Below are positions 11,684-20,084 of a stretch of 64,000 nucleotides of DNA, in pieces. The position numbers were made by a program, and so were the translations under genes. The notes under the pieces are model-generated. The model made no database searches and was not told the origin of the DNA. It saw nothing but the letters and a program-made list of their open reading frames with translations. Position 1 is the first letter of the stretch, and each line of letters opens with the position of its first letter. The stretch is from Bradyrhizobium sp. WBAH42 (GTDB lineage Bacteria; Pseudomonadota; Alphaproteobacteria; Rhizobiales; Xanthobacteraceae), in assembly GCF_024585265.1 (NCBI RefSeq), contig NZ_CP036533.1:4163001-4227000 (forward strand). Reading direction: 5' to 3'.

Positions 11684-13153
11684 ATGATGACTGATGGTTC
11701 CGGCCGAACGGCCTTCCCGCCGGCGCCGACTGGCCTTGGCGCGCTCTCTGCAACCGAGATCGTAGCCGGTTATCGGCGCAAGGCATTCACGCCGCGCGAT
11801 GTCGTCGACGACACCATCGCCGCGCTGGAGGTAACGAACGAAGCCTGCAACGCAGTCGTGACTCCGATGTACGAGCAGGCGAGGGCAGAGGCTGATCGTC
11901 TCACCAAGGAGATGCGCTCGGGCGAAGTCATGGGGCCGCTGGCCGGCGTGCCCGTCACGATCAAGGATCTCGTCTTCGTCGCGGGCGTACCGGCCTATGC
12001 CGGCTCGCCGATGAACAAGGCGTTCGTGCCCGAGGTCGATGCCGCCGTGGTCTCCGCGTTGAAAGCGTCCGGCGCCATCATCACCTGCAAGACCACGACC
12101 TGCGAGTCCGGCTACAAGCTCACGGCGGACAGCCCGGTCACCGGCACCACGCGTAATCCCTGGAACCCCGGCCGCACCAGCGGCGGATCGAGCGGCGGCG
12201 CGGCGGCAGGCGTTGCGGCCGGCTGCGGCCCGATCGCGATCGGCACCGACGGCGTCGGCTCGATCCGCGTGCCGTCGTCGTTCTGTGGCGTGTTCGGCCT
12301 GAAGCCGACCTTCGGGCTCGTCCCGCGCTCGCCCGGCTTCTCGCCGCCGTCCTGGGCCTCGCTCGCGCATACCGGGCCGATTACGCGTACGGTGGCAGAC
12401 GCTGCGCTGACGCTGGAGATCATCGCTGCTTACGATATGCGCGATGCCGCAAGCCTTCCCGTGCCATCCCGCCGCTTCGATACCGACGCCGCAGCACTGA
12501 CCGGCATTCGCATCGCCGCCAGCGTCGATCTCGGTTATGCCGCTGTCAGTCCTGACGTGACGGCTGCATTCGGCAAGGCGCTCGCCGTTCTCGATTCCTG
12601 CGGCGCGCAGGTCACCATGGATGGCCCCACGCTCGACCCCGGCATTCTGGAGCATACGCTCAAGCCGATCGCCTTCACCGAGCAGGCGGCGGCCGTTGCC
12701 GGCAAGACCACGGCCGATCTCGCCGGCTCCGAGGCGGCCTATCGCGATGTCGTCGGCGTCGGCCGGCGCTACAGCGGGACGGACTACGTCGAAGCAGGCT
12801 ATCGCCGCGGGCAGGCGCGCAACGCCTTCGTCAAACTGTTCGAGCGCGTCGATGCGCTGGTGACGCCGACCGTCGCGGTGACCGCGTTCGAGGCCGGCCA
12901 GATCGGCGTCGGCAAGATCGACGGCCGCGAGGTCGACCCGCATCTCGGCTGGTCGCCCTTCACCTGGCCGATCAATCTCGCCGGCCTTCCGGCGGCGACG
13001 CTGCCTTGCGGCTTCGACCGCGACGGAATGCCGATCGGGCTTCAGATCGTCGCGCCCTGGCTCGACGAGCCCACCATCTTCCGCATCGCCGCCGCCTTCG
13101 AAGCGGCGCAACCCTGGGCAAAATTCTGGCCGCAGCTGGCGGTGCGGCGCTAG
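11684..13153 (+). CDS. amidase (amidase-signature family)
   Basis: A 489-residue amidase-signature hydrolase. The Ser-cisSer-Lys triad can be placed: Lys94 in VTIKDL, cis-Ser169 in SGGSSGG and nucleophile Ser193 in GTDGVGSIR; the spacing (75 and 24) equals that of FAAH. Two adjacent ATGs exist; the second, at 11687, has better spacing from an AGGG. It is the last gene of the importer/Mo-hydroxylase operon, so it probably hydrolyses the amide or ring-opened product of the imported compound. Its last bases overlap the convergent LysR gene. Confidence 0.92.
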   Translation: MMTDGSGRTAFPPAPTGLGALSATEIVAGYRRKAFTPRDVVDDTIAALEVTNEACNAVVTPMYEQARAEADRLTKEMRSGEVMGPLAGVPVTIKDLVFVAGVPAYAGSPMNKAFVPEVDAAVVSALKASGAIITCKTTTCESGYKLTADSPVTGTTRNPWNPGRTSGGSSGGAAAGVAAGCGPIAIGTDGVGSIRVPSSFCGVFGLKPTFGLVPRSPGFSPPSWASLAHTGPITRTVADAALTLEIIAAYDMRDAASLPVPSRRFDTDAAALTGIRIAASVDLGYAAVSPDVTAAFGKALAVLDSCGAQVTMDGPTLDPGILEHTLKPIAFTEQAAAVAGKTTADLAGSEAAYRDVVGVGRRYSGTDYVEAGYRRGQARNAFVKLFERVDALVTPTVAVTAFEAGQIGVGKIDGREVDPHLGWSPFTWPINLAGLPAATLPCGFDRDGMPIGLQIVAPWLDEPTIFRIAAAFEAAQPWAKFWPQLAVRR

Positions 13154-14049
13154 GACAGCTCGATTGGCGCGCCGCGGCCGCTCAGCTCTTCATCGAGCCG
13201 CAGATAGTGCGCGAGATAATCGTGCAGCGCGGTCGCTGCTTTCGAGGTCGCGCCGCTCGACTTGTAGAGCAAGAGCTCGATCTTCGGCAGCGGAGGCAGG
13301 CCTTCGTTCGGCCCGATCTCGCGCATCGCCGGCACCAGCGCGCTGCGGCCGAGCACGGTGACGGCCATGCCGGCGAAGGCCGCGGCCTGGAGGCCGCCGA
13401 CGCTTTCGCTGACGCAGGCGATGCGCCAGCGCAAATTCGCCCGCTCCAGCGTGTCGATGGCGTAGTCGCGATAGATGTTGCCGGGCGGCAGGAGCGCCAG
13501 CGGAATCGGACGCTCCTGATGCGCGGCGGACTGTTCGCCGGTCATCCACACCAATTGCTCGCGCCGCACCACCTGGCCGCCGGTGAAATCATTCATGCGG
13601 GTGACGAGCGCGATGTCGACATCGCCGCGCTTGACGAGGCCGACCAGCGGCGTCGACAGCGCGCAGTTGAGCTCGACCTGCACGCGCGGAAAGGATTTCC
13701 GGAACACGCTGAGGATCGACGGCAGCATGAACGCCGCATAGAGGTCGGGCGTGCCGAGCACGACCTGGCCCTCGATCTCCTGCGACGCAAGCTGCGAGAT
13801 CAGCTCGTCATGCAACCTGAGGATGGACTTGGCGTAGGTGAGAACGGTGGTGCCGTCGTCGGTCAGCGTCAGCCTGCGGCCGCCATGCTCGAACAATTGC
13901 TTGCCGGTCAGCTCCTCCAGCCGCTGCAATTGCAGCGTGATCGCCGGCTGGGTGCGGCCCAGCCGGCGCGCGGTCTCGGTGATGCTGCCGGTCTCGACCA
14001 CCGAGATCAGCGACCGGAGCATGCGGATGTCGAGGCTGATGAGGTTCAT
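13150..14049 (-). CDS. LysR-family transcriptional regulator
   Basis: A 299-residue LysR regulator. The helix-turn-helix is at residues 7-65 (SLISVVETGSITETARRLG then QPAITLQLQRLEE), followed by a LysR substrate-binding domain. It is convergent with the amidase, overlapping it by 4 bases, so it probably senses a metabolite of that operon or of a nearby one; the target is not shown. A palindromic LysR-type box lies about 100 bases upstream of its start. Confidence 0.92.
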   Translation of the reverse strand: MNLISLDIRMLRSLISVVETGSITETARRLGRTQPAITLQLQRLEELTGKQLFEHGGRRLTLTDDGTTVLTYAKSILRLHDELISQLASQEIEGQVVLGTPDLYAAFMLPSILSVFRKSFPRVQVELNCALSTPLVGLVKRGDVDIALVTRMNDFTGGQVVRREQLVWMTGEQSAAHQERPIPLALLPPGNIYRDYAIDTLERANLRWRIACVSESVGGLQAAAFAGMAVTVLGRSALVPAMREIGPNEGLPPLPKIELLLYKSSGATSKAATALHDYLAHYLRLDEELSGRGAPIELS

Positions 14050-14147
14050 GCGGCGTCCATGTCGCCCAGAATTTATGCAAGTTCCGTGCTACTGGCCGCC
14101 GAGCGGCGGTGGCCGGCACTGCGATCTGAACGCGCATCCCGGTCGGA

Positions 14148-14168
14148 TGATAACTCATTGTAGTATCA
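14148..14168. promoter_or_regulatory. LysR-type box (TGATA-N11-TATCA)
   Basis: TGATA at 14148-14152 and TATCA at 14164-14168 are 5-bp inverted arms 11 bases apart, fitting the T-N11-A LysR consensus. It lies about 100 bases upstream of the LysR gene ending at 13150, in a locally AT-rich spot, so autoregulation is the simplest reading. The other side is the 3' end of a binding-protein gene. Confidence 0.4.
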
Positions 14169-14283
14169 GCGCTATCGCTTCTCCATGGCGCCCATCACGG
14201 AGCGCGAGTCCGACATCATCAGTTGATCAGACGGTTACGTGTGCGCGGTGCGTGCGCGGGGACATCAAGGCGGCGCTTGCTTG

Positions 14284-15120
14284 TCAATTCGTCGGCCCAT
14301 CCCCACGGATCGCAAACGTCGTCGCCTTCAACTTGGTCATGCCGAACTTGTCGAACAGCTTGTCATAGGTGCCATCAGTGCGGATCGCCGTTAGTGCCTC
14401 GGCAACGGCCTGGGCCAGCAGCTTGTCGCGGAAGGCGAAGGTGATGTCGGTGCCCGCGATGTCGCGGACCCAGATCTTGGCGATGCCCTTCTGCTCCAGC
14501 GAGTTGGCGGTCTCGTTGATGTTGAGCGCGGCTTCGAGCTGCCCGGCGCGCAGCGCCGCGGAGGTGGCGGTGACGGTGGTGAAAGTGCGCAGCTCGATCG
14601 GCTTGAGGCCCTTGGCTTCCATCGCCGTGCTGAACTCACGCGCCTTGCGCTCGGTGTAGGTCGCCGATTCCACACCGACCACGCGGCCGGCGAGGTCCTC
14701 GAATTTCTCCAGCTTCAGGCTGGAGGAGGGGTCGGTGTAGATGCTGATCGCCTGCTGGGCATAAGGCACGAGGTAAAGCATCTTGGAGCGCTCCTCGGTC
14801 CAGAACAGGCCGGTGTTGATGGCATCGAAGCGGCCAGAGCGCAGCGCCGGGATCATCGGCGGGAAGTCCATACGCAGGAACACCGGCTCGACGCAGATGC
14901 GCTTCGCGATCTCGCGGGCGAGCTCGACGTTGAGGCCCTGCAGCTCGCCCTTGTCGTCGACGAATTGCTGCGGCGGCAGCGTCGGGTTGATCGACATCTG
15001 CCATTTCGGCGCCTCGATCAGGCTCGAGGCCGGCACTTTCGGCGTGCAGGTCTGGGCTCCGGCGGCCTGCGTCAGGCCGGCCAGCAGGACGAGGGCGGAG
15101 AAGGTTTTTGCAAATCGCAT
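14284..15120 (-). CDS. amino-acid-type ABC transporter substrate-binding protein (first of two paralogues)
   Basis: A 278-residue periplasmic family-3 binding protein with a Sec signal (MRFAKTFSALVLLAGL, cleavage near AGAQ). It is clearly paralogous to the protein at 25594-26430: both share NP-PQQFVD-KG-LQGLNVELA, MDFP-MIPAL, FWTEERSK and FDKFG. It is last in the minus-strand arm of the LacI divergon, after a 71-base gap. No permease or ATPase is adjacent, so it probably delivers a second ligand to the importer encoded in the other arm, or is an alternative receptor. Confidence 0.9.
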   Translation of the reverse strand: MRFAKTFSALVLLAGLTQAAGAQTCTPKVPASSLIEAPKWQMSINPTLPPQQFVDDKGELQGLNVELAREIAKRICVEPVFLRMDFPPMIPALRSGRFDAINTGLFWTEERSKMLYLVPYAQQAISIYTDPSSSLKLEKFEDLAGRVVGVESATYTERKAREFSTAMEAKGLKPIELRTFTTVTATSAALRAGQLEAALNINETANSLEQKGIAKIWVRDIAGTDITFAFRDKLLAQAVAEALTAIRTDGTYDKLFDKFGMTKLKATTFAIRGDGPTN

Positions 15121-15191
15121 CTGAATACTCCGATCAAATCGTGGATGGCAGAGGAGCCGTTCTCCGGCCCAAAGTCTTCTTCATTGTCTCG

Positions 15192-15674
15192 TCATGTGGC
15201 CGCCGCAGCACCGGCTTGCCGGGTCAGGATCAGCGAGATGTGGCGCGCCGCGGTCACCACCTCGTCGCGCTGGTTGAGGAGATCGAGCGTCTCGACGACG
15301 ATGCCGCGCGCGGGGTTTTTGGTCGGCCGTTTCTCGATGAAGCGGAAGCGCACCCGCAAGCGATCGCCGGCGACGATGGGACCTCTAAATTTGACCTCGT
15401 CCCAGCCGAGCGAGGCGACCGAAGTCTCCTCATACAGCTTCAGCTCCGACTTCAGCCCTTCCATCAGCGACAGGCCGTACAGGCCATGGCCGATCACCGC
15501 GGGAAAGCCGCGGGAGCGCGCATAGGCGCCATCGACATGGAGCGGATGATGATCGCGCGTGACGTCGGCGAAGGCCGCGATATCGGCCTCCGTCACGGTG
15601 TGCACGGCGGTCTCGAACTCCGCGCCGAGCGCGATATCTTCGTAGCGGAGATTGGTCGGGGCGCTCGTGTCCAT
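15192..15674 (-). CDS. MaoC-family dehydratase
   Basis: A 160-residue hot-dog-fold protein with the hydratase motif: DIAAFADVTRDHHPLHVD carries the Asp and His expected of (R)-specific enoyl-CoA hydratases. It probably hydrates or dehydrates a CoA thioester in the pathway of this cluster. It lies 9 bases after the CoA transferase gene in the same operon. A second catalytic-looking MaoC gene (23775) and a non-catalytic-looking hot-dog gene (23364) sit in the opposite arm. Confidence 0.88.
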   Translation of the reverse strand: MDTSAPTNLRYEDIALGAEFETAVHTVTEADIAAFADVTRDHHPLHVDGAYARSRGFPAVIGHGLYGLSLMEGLKSELKLYEETSVASLGWDEVKFRGPIVAGDRLRVRFRFIEKRPTKNPARGIVVETLDLLNQRDEVVTAARHISLILTRQAGAAAAT

Positions 15675-15683
15675 GCTGGTCCC

Positions 15684-17267
15684 TCAGGCGACCTTCCGTG
15701 GCCGCGCCGGGAGCGCCTTGAAGCTCTGCGCAATCCCCATCGGCCCGGAGCGGAAGATGCGCGGGTCCATGTCTTTCAGTTGCGGGCTGATGCGTGGGCG
15801 AAAGCCCATATGGGCCAGAATGTCCTCCTCCAGCCGTACGCCCGGCGCGATCTCGGTCAGCGTCACGCTGCCGTTCTCCAGCTCGAACACGGCGCGCTCG
15901 GTGACGTAGCTGACGTGCTGGCCGCGCTGAGCGGCAAGCGTGGCGCTGAAGCTGATCTGGCCGACGTGTGGGACGAACTTGCGGAAAGCGCCGTCGCGCC
16001 GGATCGCGAGGCGGCCGTTCTCGACACCGATGTCGAGCTTGCCGCCGGTCATGGTGCCGCTGAAGATCAGCCGCTTGGCGTTCTGCGTGATGTCGATGAA
16101 GCCGCCGGAGCCGTCGCGGCGCTCGCCGAAACGGGTGACGTTGACGTTGCCGGCTTCATCCACCTCGGCGAAGGAGAGGAAGGCGCAGGAGAGGCCGCCG
16201 CCGTCATAGAAGTCGAACTGATAGGCCTGGTCGAGAATGACGCGCGGATTGATCGCGGTGCCGAACTCGCGGGCATGACCCGGCACGCCGCCAACCACGC
16301 CGGATTCCACCGTCAGCGTGATCAGGTCGGAGATGCCTTCCTCGGCGGCGACATTGGGGATCATCGCGGAGATGCCGACGCCGAGATTGACGACGTCACG
16401 CGGGCGCAATTCGAAAGCGGCGCGGCGGGCGATCACCCGCCGCTCGGTGAGCGGATCGGGCGTGATCATCGCCTCCGGAACCCGCGTCTCGCCGCAGCGC
16501 GCCGGGTCATAGGCGGTGCCGTAGGTCTGCATCTGCTCGGGCTCGAGCACGACATGGTCGATCAGGAAGCCCGGGATCTTCACCATCTGCGGATGGATCG
16601 AGCCGCGCTTCACGATGCGCTTGACCTGGCAGATCACGGTGCCGCCGGCGTTGTGCACGGCCTGCGCAATCGACAGATCCTCGCGCGTCGTGCCCTCGTG
16701 CTCCATGCTGATATAGCCGTCCTCATCGGCCGAGGTCCCGCGGATGATGGCGACGTCGGGCGGAGCGGGGACGCGGTAGAGCAGCCAGGACTGGCCGTGC
16801 AGCTCGAGCAGGTCGACCAGCGGCGCGGTGGTGCGTTTGTTCATGCGCCCGCCGTCCTGGCGCGGGTCCATGTAGGTGTTGAGGCCGACATGGGTGAGCA
16901 CGCCGGGATGCTTGGCGGCCACGGCGCGGCAGAGCTGGCTCATCACGCCTTGCGGAAAATTGTAGGCGTCGATCAGCTCGTCGCGGACGAGGCGCATGAA
17001 CGGCACCTGGAGCCCGAAATTGCCGCCGATGACGCGCGCGATCAGGCCTTCATGGGCGAGATGGCAGAGGCCCTTTTCGGTCACGGCGCCGACGCCGGTG
17101 ATGTTGATGAGCGTCAGATTGTGCGGGCCCTGACCGCCGAGGAAACGCTGCTCCAGCGCATCCAGAATGGCTTCGGCGGCACCGGTGCCGCCATTGCCAC
17201 CGACGATCAGCGTGTCGGTGTCGCGGATCAGGCCGGCGGCCTCCGCCGCTGTGATGATGCTCAGCAT
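15684..17267 (-). CDS. family I CoA transferase, fused alpha and beta domains
   Basis: A 527-residue CoA transferase with both family I subdomains in one chain: an N-terminal alpha part starting VGGNGGTGAAEA and a C-terminal beta part starting around residue 280. The catalytic glutamate is in TVESGVVGG, the ESG form of the (S)ENG motif. Length and motif fit the acetate/propionate/3-oxoacid CoA-transferase (YdiF/PCT) group. It would activate the acid substrate to a CoA ester. It lies 4 bases after the acyl-CoA dehydrogenase gene. Confidence 0.9.
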   Translation of the reverse strand: MLSIITAAEAAGLIRDTDTLIVGGNGGTGAAEAILDALEQRFLGGQGPHNLTLINITGVGAVTEKGLCHLAHEGLIARVIGGNFGLQVPFMRLVRDELIDAYNFPQGVMSQLCRAVAAKHPGVLTHVGLNTYMDPRQDGGRMNKRTTAPLVDLLELHGQSWLLYRVPAPPDVAIIRGTSADEDGYISMEHEGTTREDLSIAQAVHNAGGTVICQVKRIVKRGSIHPQMVKIPGFLIDHVVLEPEQMQTYGTAYDPARCGETRVPEAMITPDPLTERRVIARRAAFELRPRDVVNLGVGISAMIPNVAAEEGISDLITLTVESGVVGGVPGHAREFGTAINPRVILDQAYQFDFYDGGGLSCAFLSFAEVDEAGNVNVTRFGERRDGSGGFIDITQNAKRLIFSGTMTGGKLDIGVENGRLAIRRDGAFRKFVPHVGQISFSATLAAQRGQHVSYVTERAVFELENGSVTLTEIAPGVRLEEDILAHMGFRPRISPQLKDMDPRIFRSGPMGIAQSFKALPARPRKVA

Positions 17268-17271
17268 GCCC

Positions 17272-18414
17272 TCACGCGGCCTCCTTCTCGACCTGGCGGG
17301 CGATGATCAGCCGCTGGATCTGGTTGGTGCCTTCGTAGATCTGGGCGAGGCGAACGTCGCGGAAGATCCGCTCGATGCGGTACTCGCGCGAATAGCCGTT
17401 ACCGCCGTGGATCTGCAGCGCGTTGGAGACGTGCTTCATCGCCATGTCGGTGGTGAACAGCTTTGCTTGTGCCGCTTCCTTGGCGATCGGCTCGCCAGCA
17501 TCGTGCAGGCGCGCGGCGTGATGGATCAGCAGGCGCGCAGCCGCGATGTCGGTCGACATGTCCGCGAGCATGAACTGCACCGCTTGATAGCCGATGATGG
17601 CCTGGCCGAACTGCTTGCGGTCCTTGGCGTAAGTCGTGGCGTCCTCGAACGCGGCCTGCGCCATGCCGAGCGCCATGGAGGCCATCATCAGCCGGCTGAA
17701 GTTGAAATTGCTCATGGCCATCTTGAAGGCCTGGTTCTCCGGCCCCATCACGCTGTCCGATGGCAGGCGCACGTCGGAGAAGGTGATCTGGCAGTCGTCC
17801 AGGCCGTGCATGCCGAGCAGCTCCTCGTTCTTGCCGCGCGCGACGCCGGGCAGGGCGCCGTCGACGAGAAGACAGGAGATGGCGCGGTGGCCCGCGTCTG
17901 CGCCGGTGCGCGCGAACACCATGATGCGGTCGGCGACGCCGCCGAGCGTCACCCAGGCCTTGGTGCCGTTGAGCCGCCAGCCATAGCCCTCCCGTACCGC
18001 GTTGGTGCGGATACCAGCGACGTCGGAGCCGTGATCGGGCTCGGAGACGGCGGTCGCGGGAATGATGTCGCCGCTCAGAATTTTTGGGATCAGCGCCTTG
18101 TGTGCCTCGGTGCCGTGATGATCGAAGAACAGCACGGCCTCGACCGGAATCGCGAAGGCGTTGGCGACCGCGCCGGAGCAGCGCGCCAGCTCCTCCATCG
18201 CGATGCAGGCCGCCACCGCATCGAGACCGGCGCCGCCGGCGCCCTCGCGCAGGCAGATACCGAACAGGCCGAGATCGGCCATGCCCTTGTAGAGCACGCG
18301 GTCGAAGCGGTCTTCGCGATCGATCGCCGCAGCGCGCGGCAGGATCTCCGCTTCTGCGAAGCGACGGGCGGTCTCGCGCAGGGCTTTCTGGTCTTGGCTG
18401 TAGAAGCGGTCCAT
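17272..18414 (-). CDS. acyl-CoA dehydrogenase
   Basis: A 380-residue flavoprotein dehydrogenase. FAD/substrate motifs TAVSEPDHGSDVAG and WVTLGG are present, and the C-terminal IYEGTNQIQRL keeps the canonical catalytic glutamate. It introduces a double bond into an acyl-CoA. I chose the ATG at 18414 (MDRFYSQ) because GGGGAG lies about 6 bases before it; the extension to 18516 overlaps the tautomerase gene and lacks homology. A second acyl-CoA dehydrogenase (22189) with an altered catalytic position is in the other arm. Confidence 0.92.
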   Translation of the reverse strand: MDRFYSQDQKALRETARRFAEAEILPRAAAIDREDRFDRVLYKGMADLGLFGICLREGAGGAGLDAVAACIAMEELARCSGAVANAFAIPVEAVLFFDHHGTEAHKALIPKILSGDIIPATAVSEPDHGSDVAGIRTNAVREGYGWRLNGTKAWVTLGGVADRIMVFARTGADAGHRAISCLLVDGALPGVARGKNEELLGMHGLDDCQITFSDVRLPSDSVMGPENQAFKMAMSNFNFSRLMMASMALGMAQAAFEDATTYAKDRKQFGQAIIGYQAVQFMLADMSTDIAAARLLIHHAARLHDAGEPIAKEAAQAKLFTTDMAMKHVSNALQIHGGNGYSREYRIERIFRDVRLAQIYEGTNQIQRLIIARQVEKEAA

Positions 18415-18427
18415 GGCGTGCTCCCCG

Positions 18428-18796
18428 TCAGTCGCTGGCGAGCTTGGAATCGTGGGAGACTTCGCTGCGGTCGCGATCGCAGAAGTAGACCGCGACGTCG
18501 TCGCCCGGCACGCCATAGGCGCTGCATACGGCGCGGGTCAGCGCGATGGCGGCAGCGCGCCGCTCGGCCTCGCTGCGGCGGAAGGCATGGACCTTGAGCA
18601 GGATGCGCTGACCGGTGGCCTCCGCGCCGAACCTGCCGGCGTGGGCGTAGTCGTCGGGCGCAATGTTCAGGAAATAGAGCGTGACCGTATCAGCGGTGAC
18701 GCCGAACGCCGACATCAGGCCGTCGGTCACCGACCGCGCCAGCGCGGCCTTGCGCTCGGATGGGACTGGCGGGGCGAGCACTTCGACATAGGGCAT
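18428..18796 (-). CDS. tautomerase-superfamily protein, two-domain form
   Basis: A 122-residue protein starting MPYVEV, so removal of Met exposes the catalytic Pro1 of the 4-oxalocrotonate tautomerase superfamily. The chain contains two beta-alpha-beta repeats: residues 1-45 and about 64-107 (ILLKVHAFRRSEAERR onward). The second lacks an initiating Pro, like the fused tautomerases MSAD and cis-CaaD. It probably isomerises or hydrates an unsaturated keto acid. It is 3 bases downstream of the LacI gene. Confidence 0.8.
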   Translation of the reverse strand: MPYVEVLAPPVPSERKAALARSVTDGLMSAFGVTADTVTLYFLNIAPDDYAHAGRFGAEATGQRILLKVHAFRRSEAERRAAAIALTRAVCSAYGVPGDDVAVYFCDRDRSEVSHDSKLASD

Positions 18797-18799
18797 CGA

Positions 18800-19897
18800 T
18801 CAGACCTTCGCGGACTTGGCTGCAGACGATTTGGATGAAGACGATTTGGACTTGCCGGATTTCGCAGGAGCTGGTGCGTCGATCTGGCGGCAGGAGTCGC
18901 GCTGGACCAGCCGCGCGCCGACGCGATATTCGCGCACGCCATCACTGCCATTGCCCCTGCTATTTCCCTTGGCGTCCATGCGATGCAGCAGCCGGTCGAC
19001 GGCGAGATTGGCAAGATCGCGCGCGCCGTTGTCGACGATGCTGATGGCCGGGCGATGCCATTCGAACCACGGCATGTCCTCATAGCAGAGCAGCGAGAGA
19101 TCATCGGGAACGGCGATGTTCCGTTCCGCGGTGACGCGCAGCACGCCGAGCGTTGCCTCGTGATTGGCAACGAAGATCGCGCTGGGCGGGCGGGGGAGGT
19201 CGAGCAGCTTGCGCGCGCAGGTCGCGCCGGTTTCGGGCACGTAGTGGCCGGCATGAATCAATGTGTCGTCCCTGGCGATGCCGGCCTCGCGCAGGGCGCG
19301 GACATAGCCGGACAAGCGTTCGCGGCCGGACGTGGTGTCCTGACGGCCGACGATCAGCCCGATGCGCTTGTGCCCGAGCTCGATCAAATGACGCGTGCCC
19401 AGATAAGCGCCTTGCGGATCGTCGGCGAGCACGGTCTCGAGATCGGTCGCATCGTCGCGCCGCACCAGGCAGACGATCGGCACGTCCTTGGAGAGCGTCT
19501 CGAGCTGCGCGCCGTTCTTGCCTGTAGGCACCACGATCAAGCCATCGATGCGATGATCGACCAGCGTGGTGAGGGTGTCGCTCTCGGCTTGCGGATCGTC
19601 GCCGCCGATGCACAGAAGCATCTGATAGCCCAGCGCCTTCAGGCGCGCCTGCACCACTTCGGCCATCACCTGGAACGAGGCGTTGGTGAGATTGTGGACG
19701 AGAAGAGCAACGAGCCGCGACTGCCCGGTCTTCAATCCGCGCGCGATCGGGTTCGGCCGATAGCCGAGCTCGCGCGCGATGCGCAACAGGCGCTGTTGCG
19801 TACGTTCGCTGGTCAGGCCGGTTCCCGTCAGCGCCCGGGAAGCCGTGCTGACTGAAACGCGGGCCGCCTGTGCCACATCTTTGAGCGTGACGCTCAT
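18800..19897 (-). CDS. LacI-family transcriptional regulator
   Basis: A 365-residue LacI/GalR regulator. The helix-turn-helix TLKDVAQAARVSVSTASRAL is at residues 4-23, the hinge helix is in ARGLKTGQSR, and a periplasmic-binding-like effector domain follows. The C-terminal tail is rich in Ser/Lys (KSGKSKSSSSKSSAAKSAK), which is unusual. I chose the ATG at 19897 because the longer frame lacks homology. It is first in the minus arm and divergent from the DHDPS/CaiB operon; two palindromes lie between, so it probably represses both arms until a pathway intermediate binds. Confidence 0.95.
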   Translation of the reverse strand: MSVTLKDVAQAARVSVSTASRALTGTGLTSERTQQRLLRIARELGYRPNPIARGLKTGQSRLVALLVHNLTNASFQVMAEVVQARLKALGYQMLLCIGGDDPQAESDTLTTLVDHRIDGLIVVPTGKNGAQLETLSKDVPIVCLVRRDDATDLETVLADDPQGAYLGTRHLIELGHKRIGLIVGRQDTTSGRERLSGYVRALREAGIARDDTLIHAGHYVPETGATCARKLLDLPRPPSAIFVANHEATLGVLRVTAERNIAVPDDLSLLCYEDMPWFEWHRPAISIVDNGARDLANLAVDRLLHRMDAKGNSRGNGSDGVREYRVGARLVQRDSCRQIDAPAPAKSGKSKSSSSKSSAAKSAKV

Positions 19898-19913
19898 CCA
19901 ACCTGCCGATAGA

Positions 19914-19929
19914 CTGCAAACGATTGCAG
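19914..19929. promoter_or_regulatory. LacI-family operator, site 1
   Basis: CTGCAAACGATTGCAG has perfect 6-bp inverted arms (CTGCAA/TTGCAG) around a central ACGA, 17 bases upstream of the LacI start codon. It matches site 2 at 11 of 16 positions including the TGCAAACG half, and fits the LacI/GalR operator style with a central CG. Confidence 0.8.
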
Positions 19930-20000
19930 AAACGCTATGAGCATATTCTACACGGATCAAGCTCAAAAAATGGATGGTGTTGCCCAATGCAGAGCCATTT

Positions 20001-20016
20001 ATGCAAACGTTTGCAT
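20001..20016. promoter_or_regulatory. LacI-family operator, site 2
   Basis: ATGCAAACGTTTGCAT is a perfect 16-bp palindrome with the central CG typical of LacI-family operators, 69 bases before the DHDPS-family start. Centre-to-centre distance from site 1 is 87 bases, so one regulator could control both divergent promoters, possibly by looping. Confidence 0.85.
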
Positions 20017-20084
20017 AAGAACTGCGGATATTCCGCAGTCTGCCCGCGGCGTCTGAATTCACCCGAGCGCCCGGCAGTACCGCG

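Noticed and set aside
15108..17306. 732-residue open frame on the plus strand
   Set aside because: It lies opposite the CoA transferase and MaoC genes, which have clear motifs; its own translation is low-complexity Arg/Asp/Ala text without family features.
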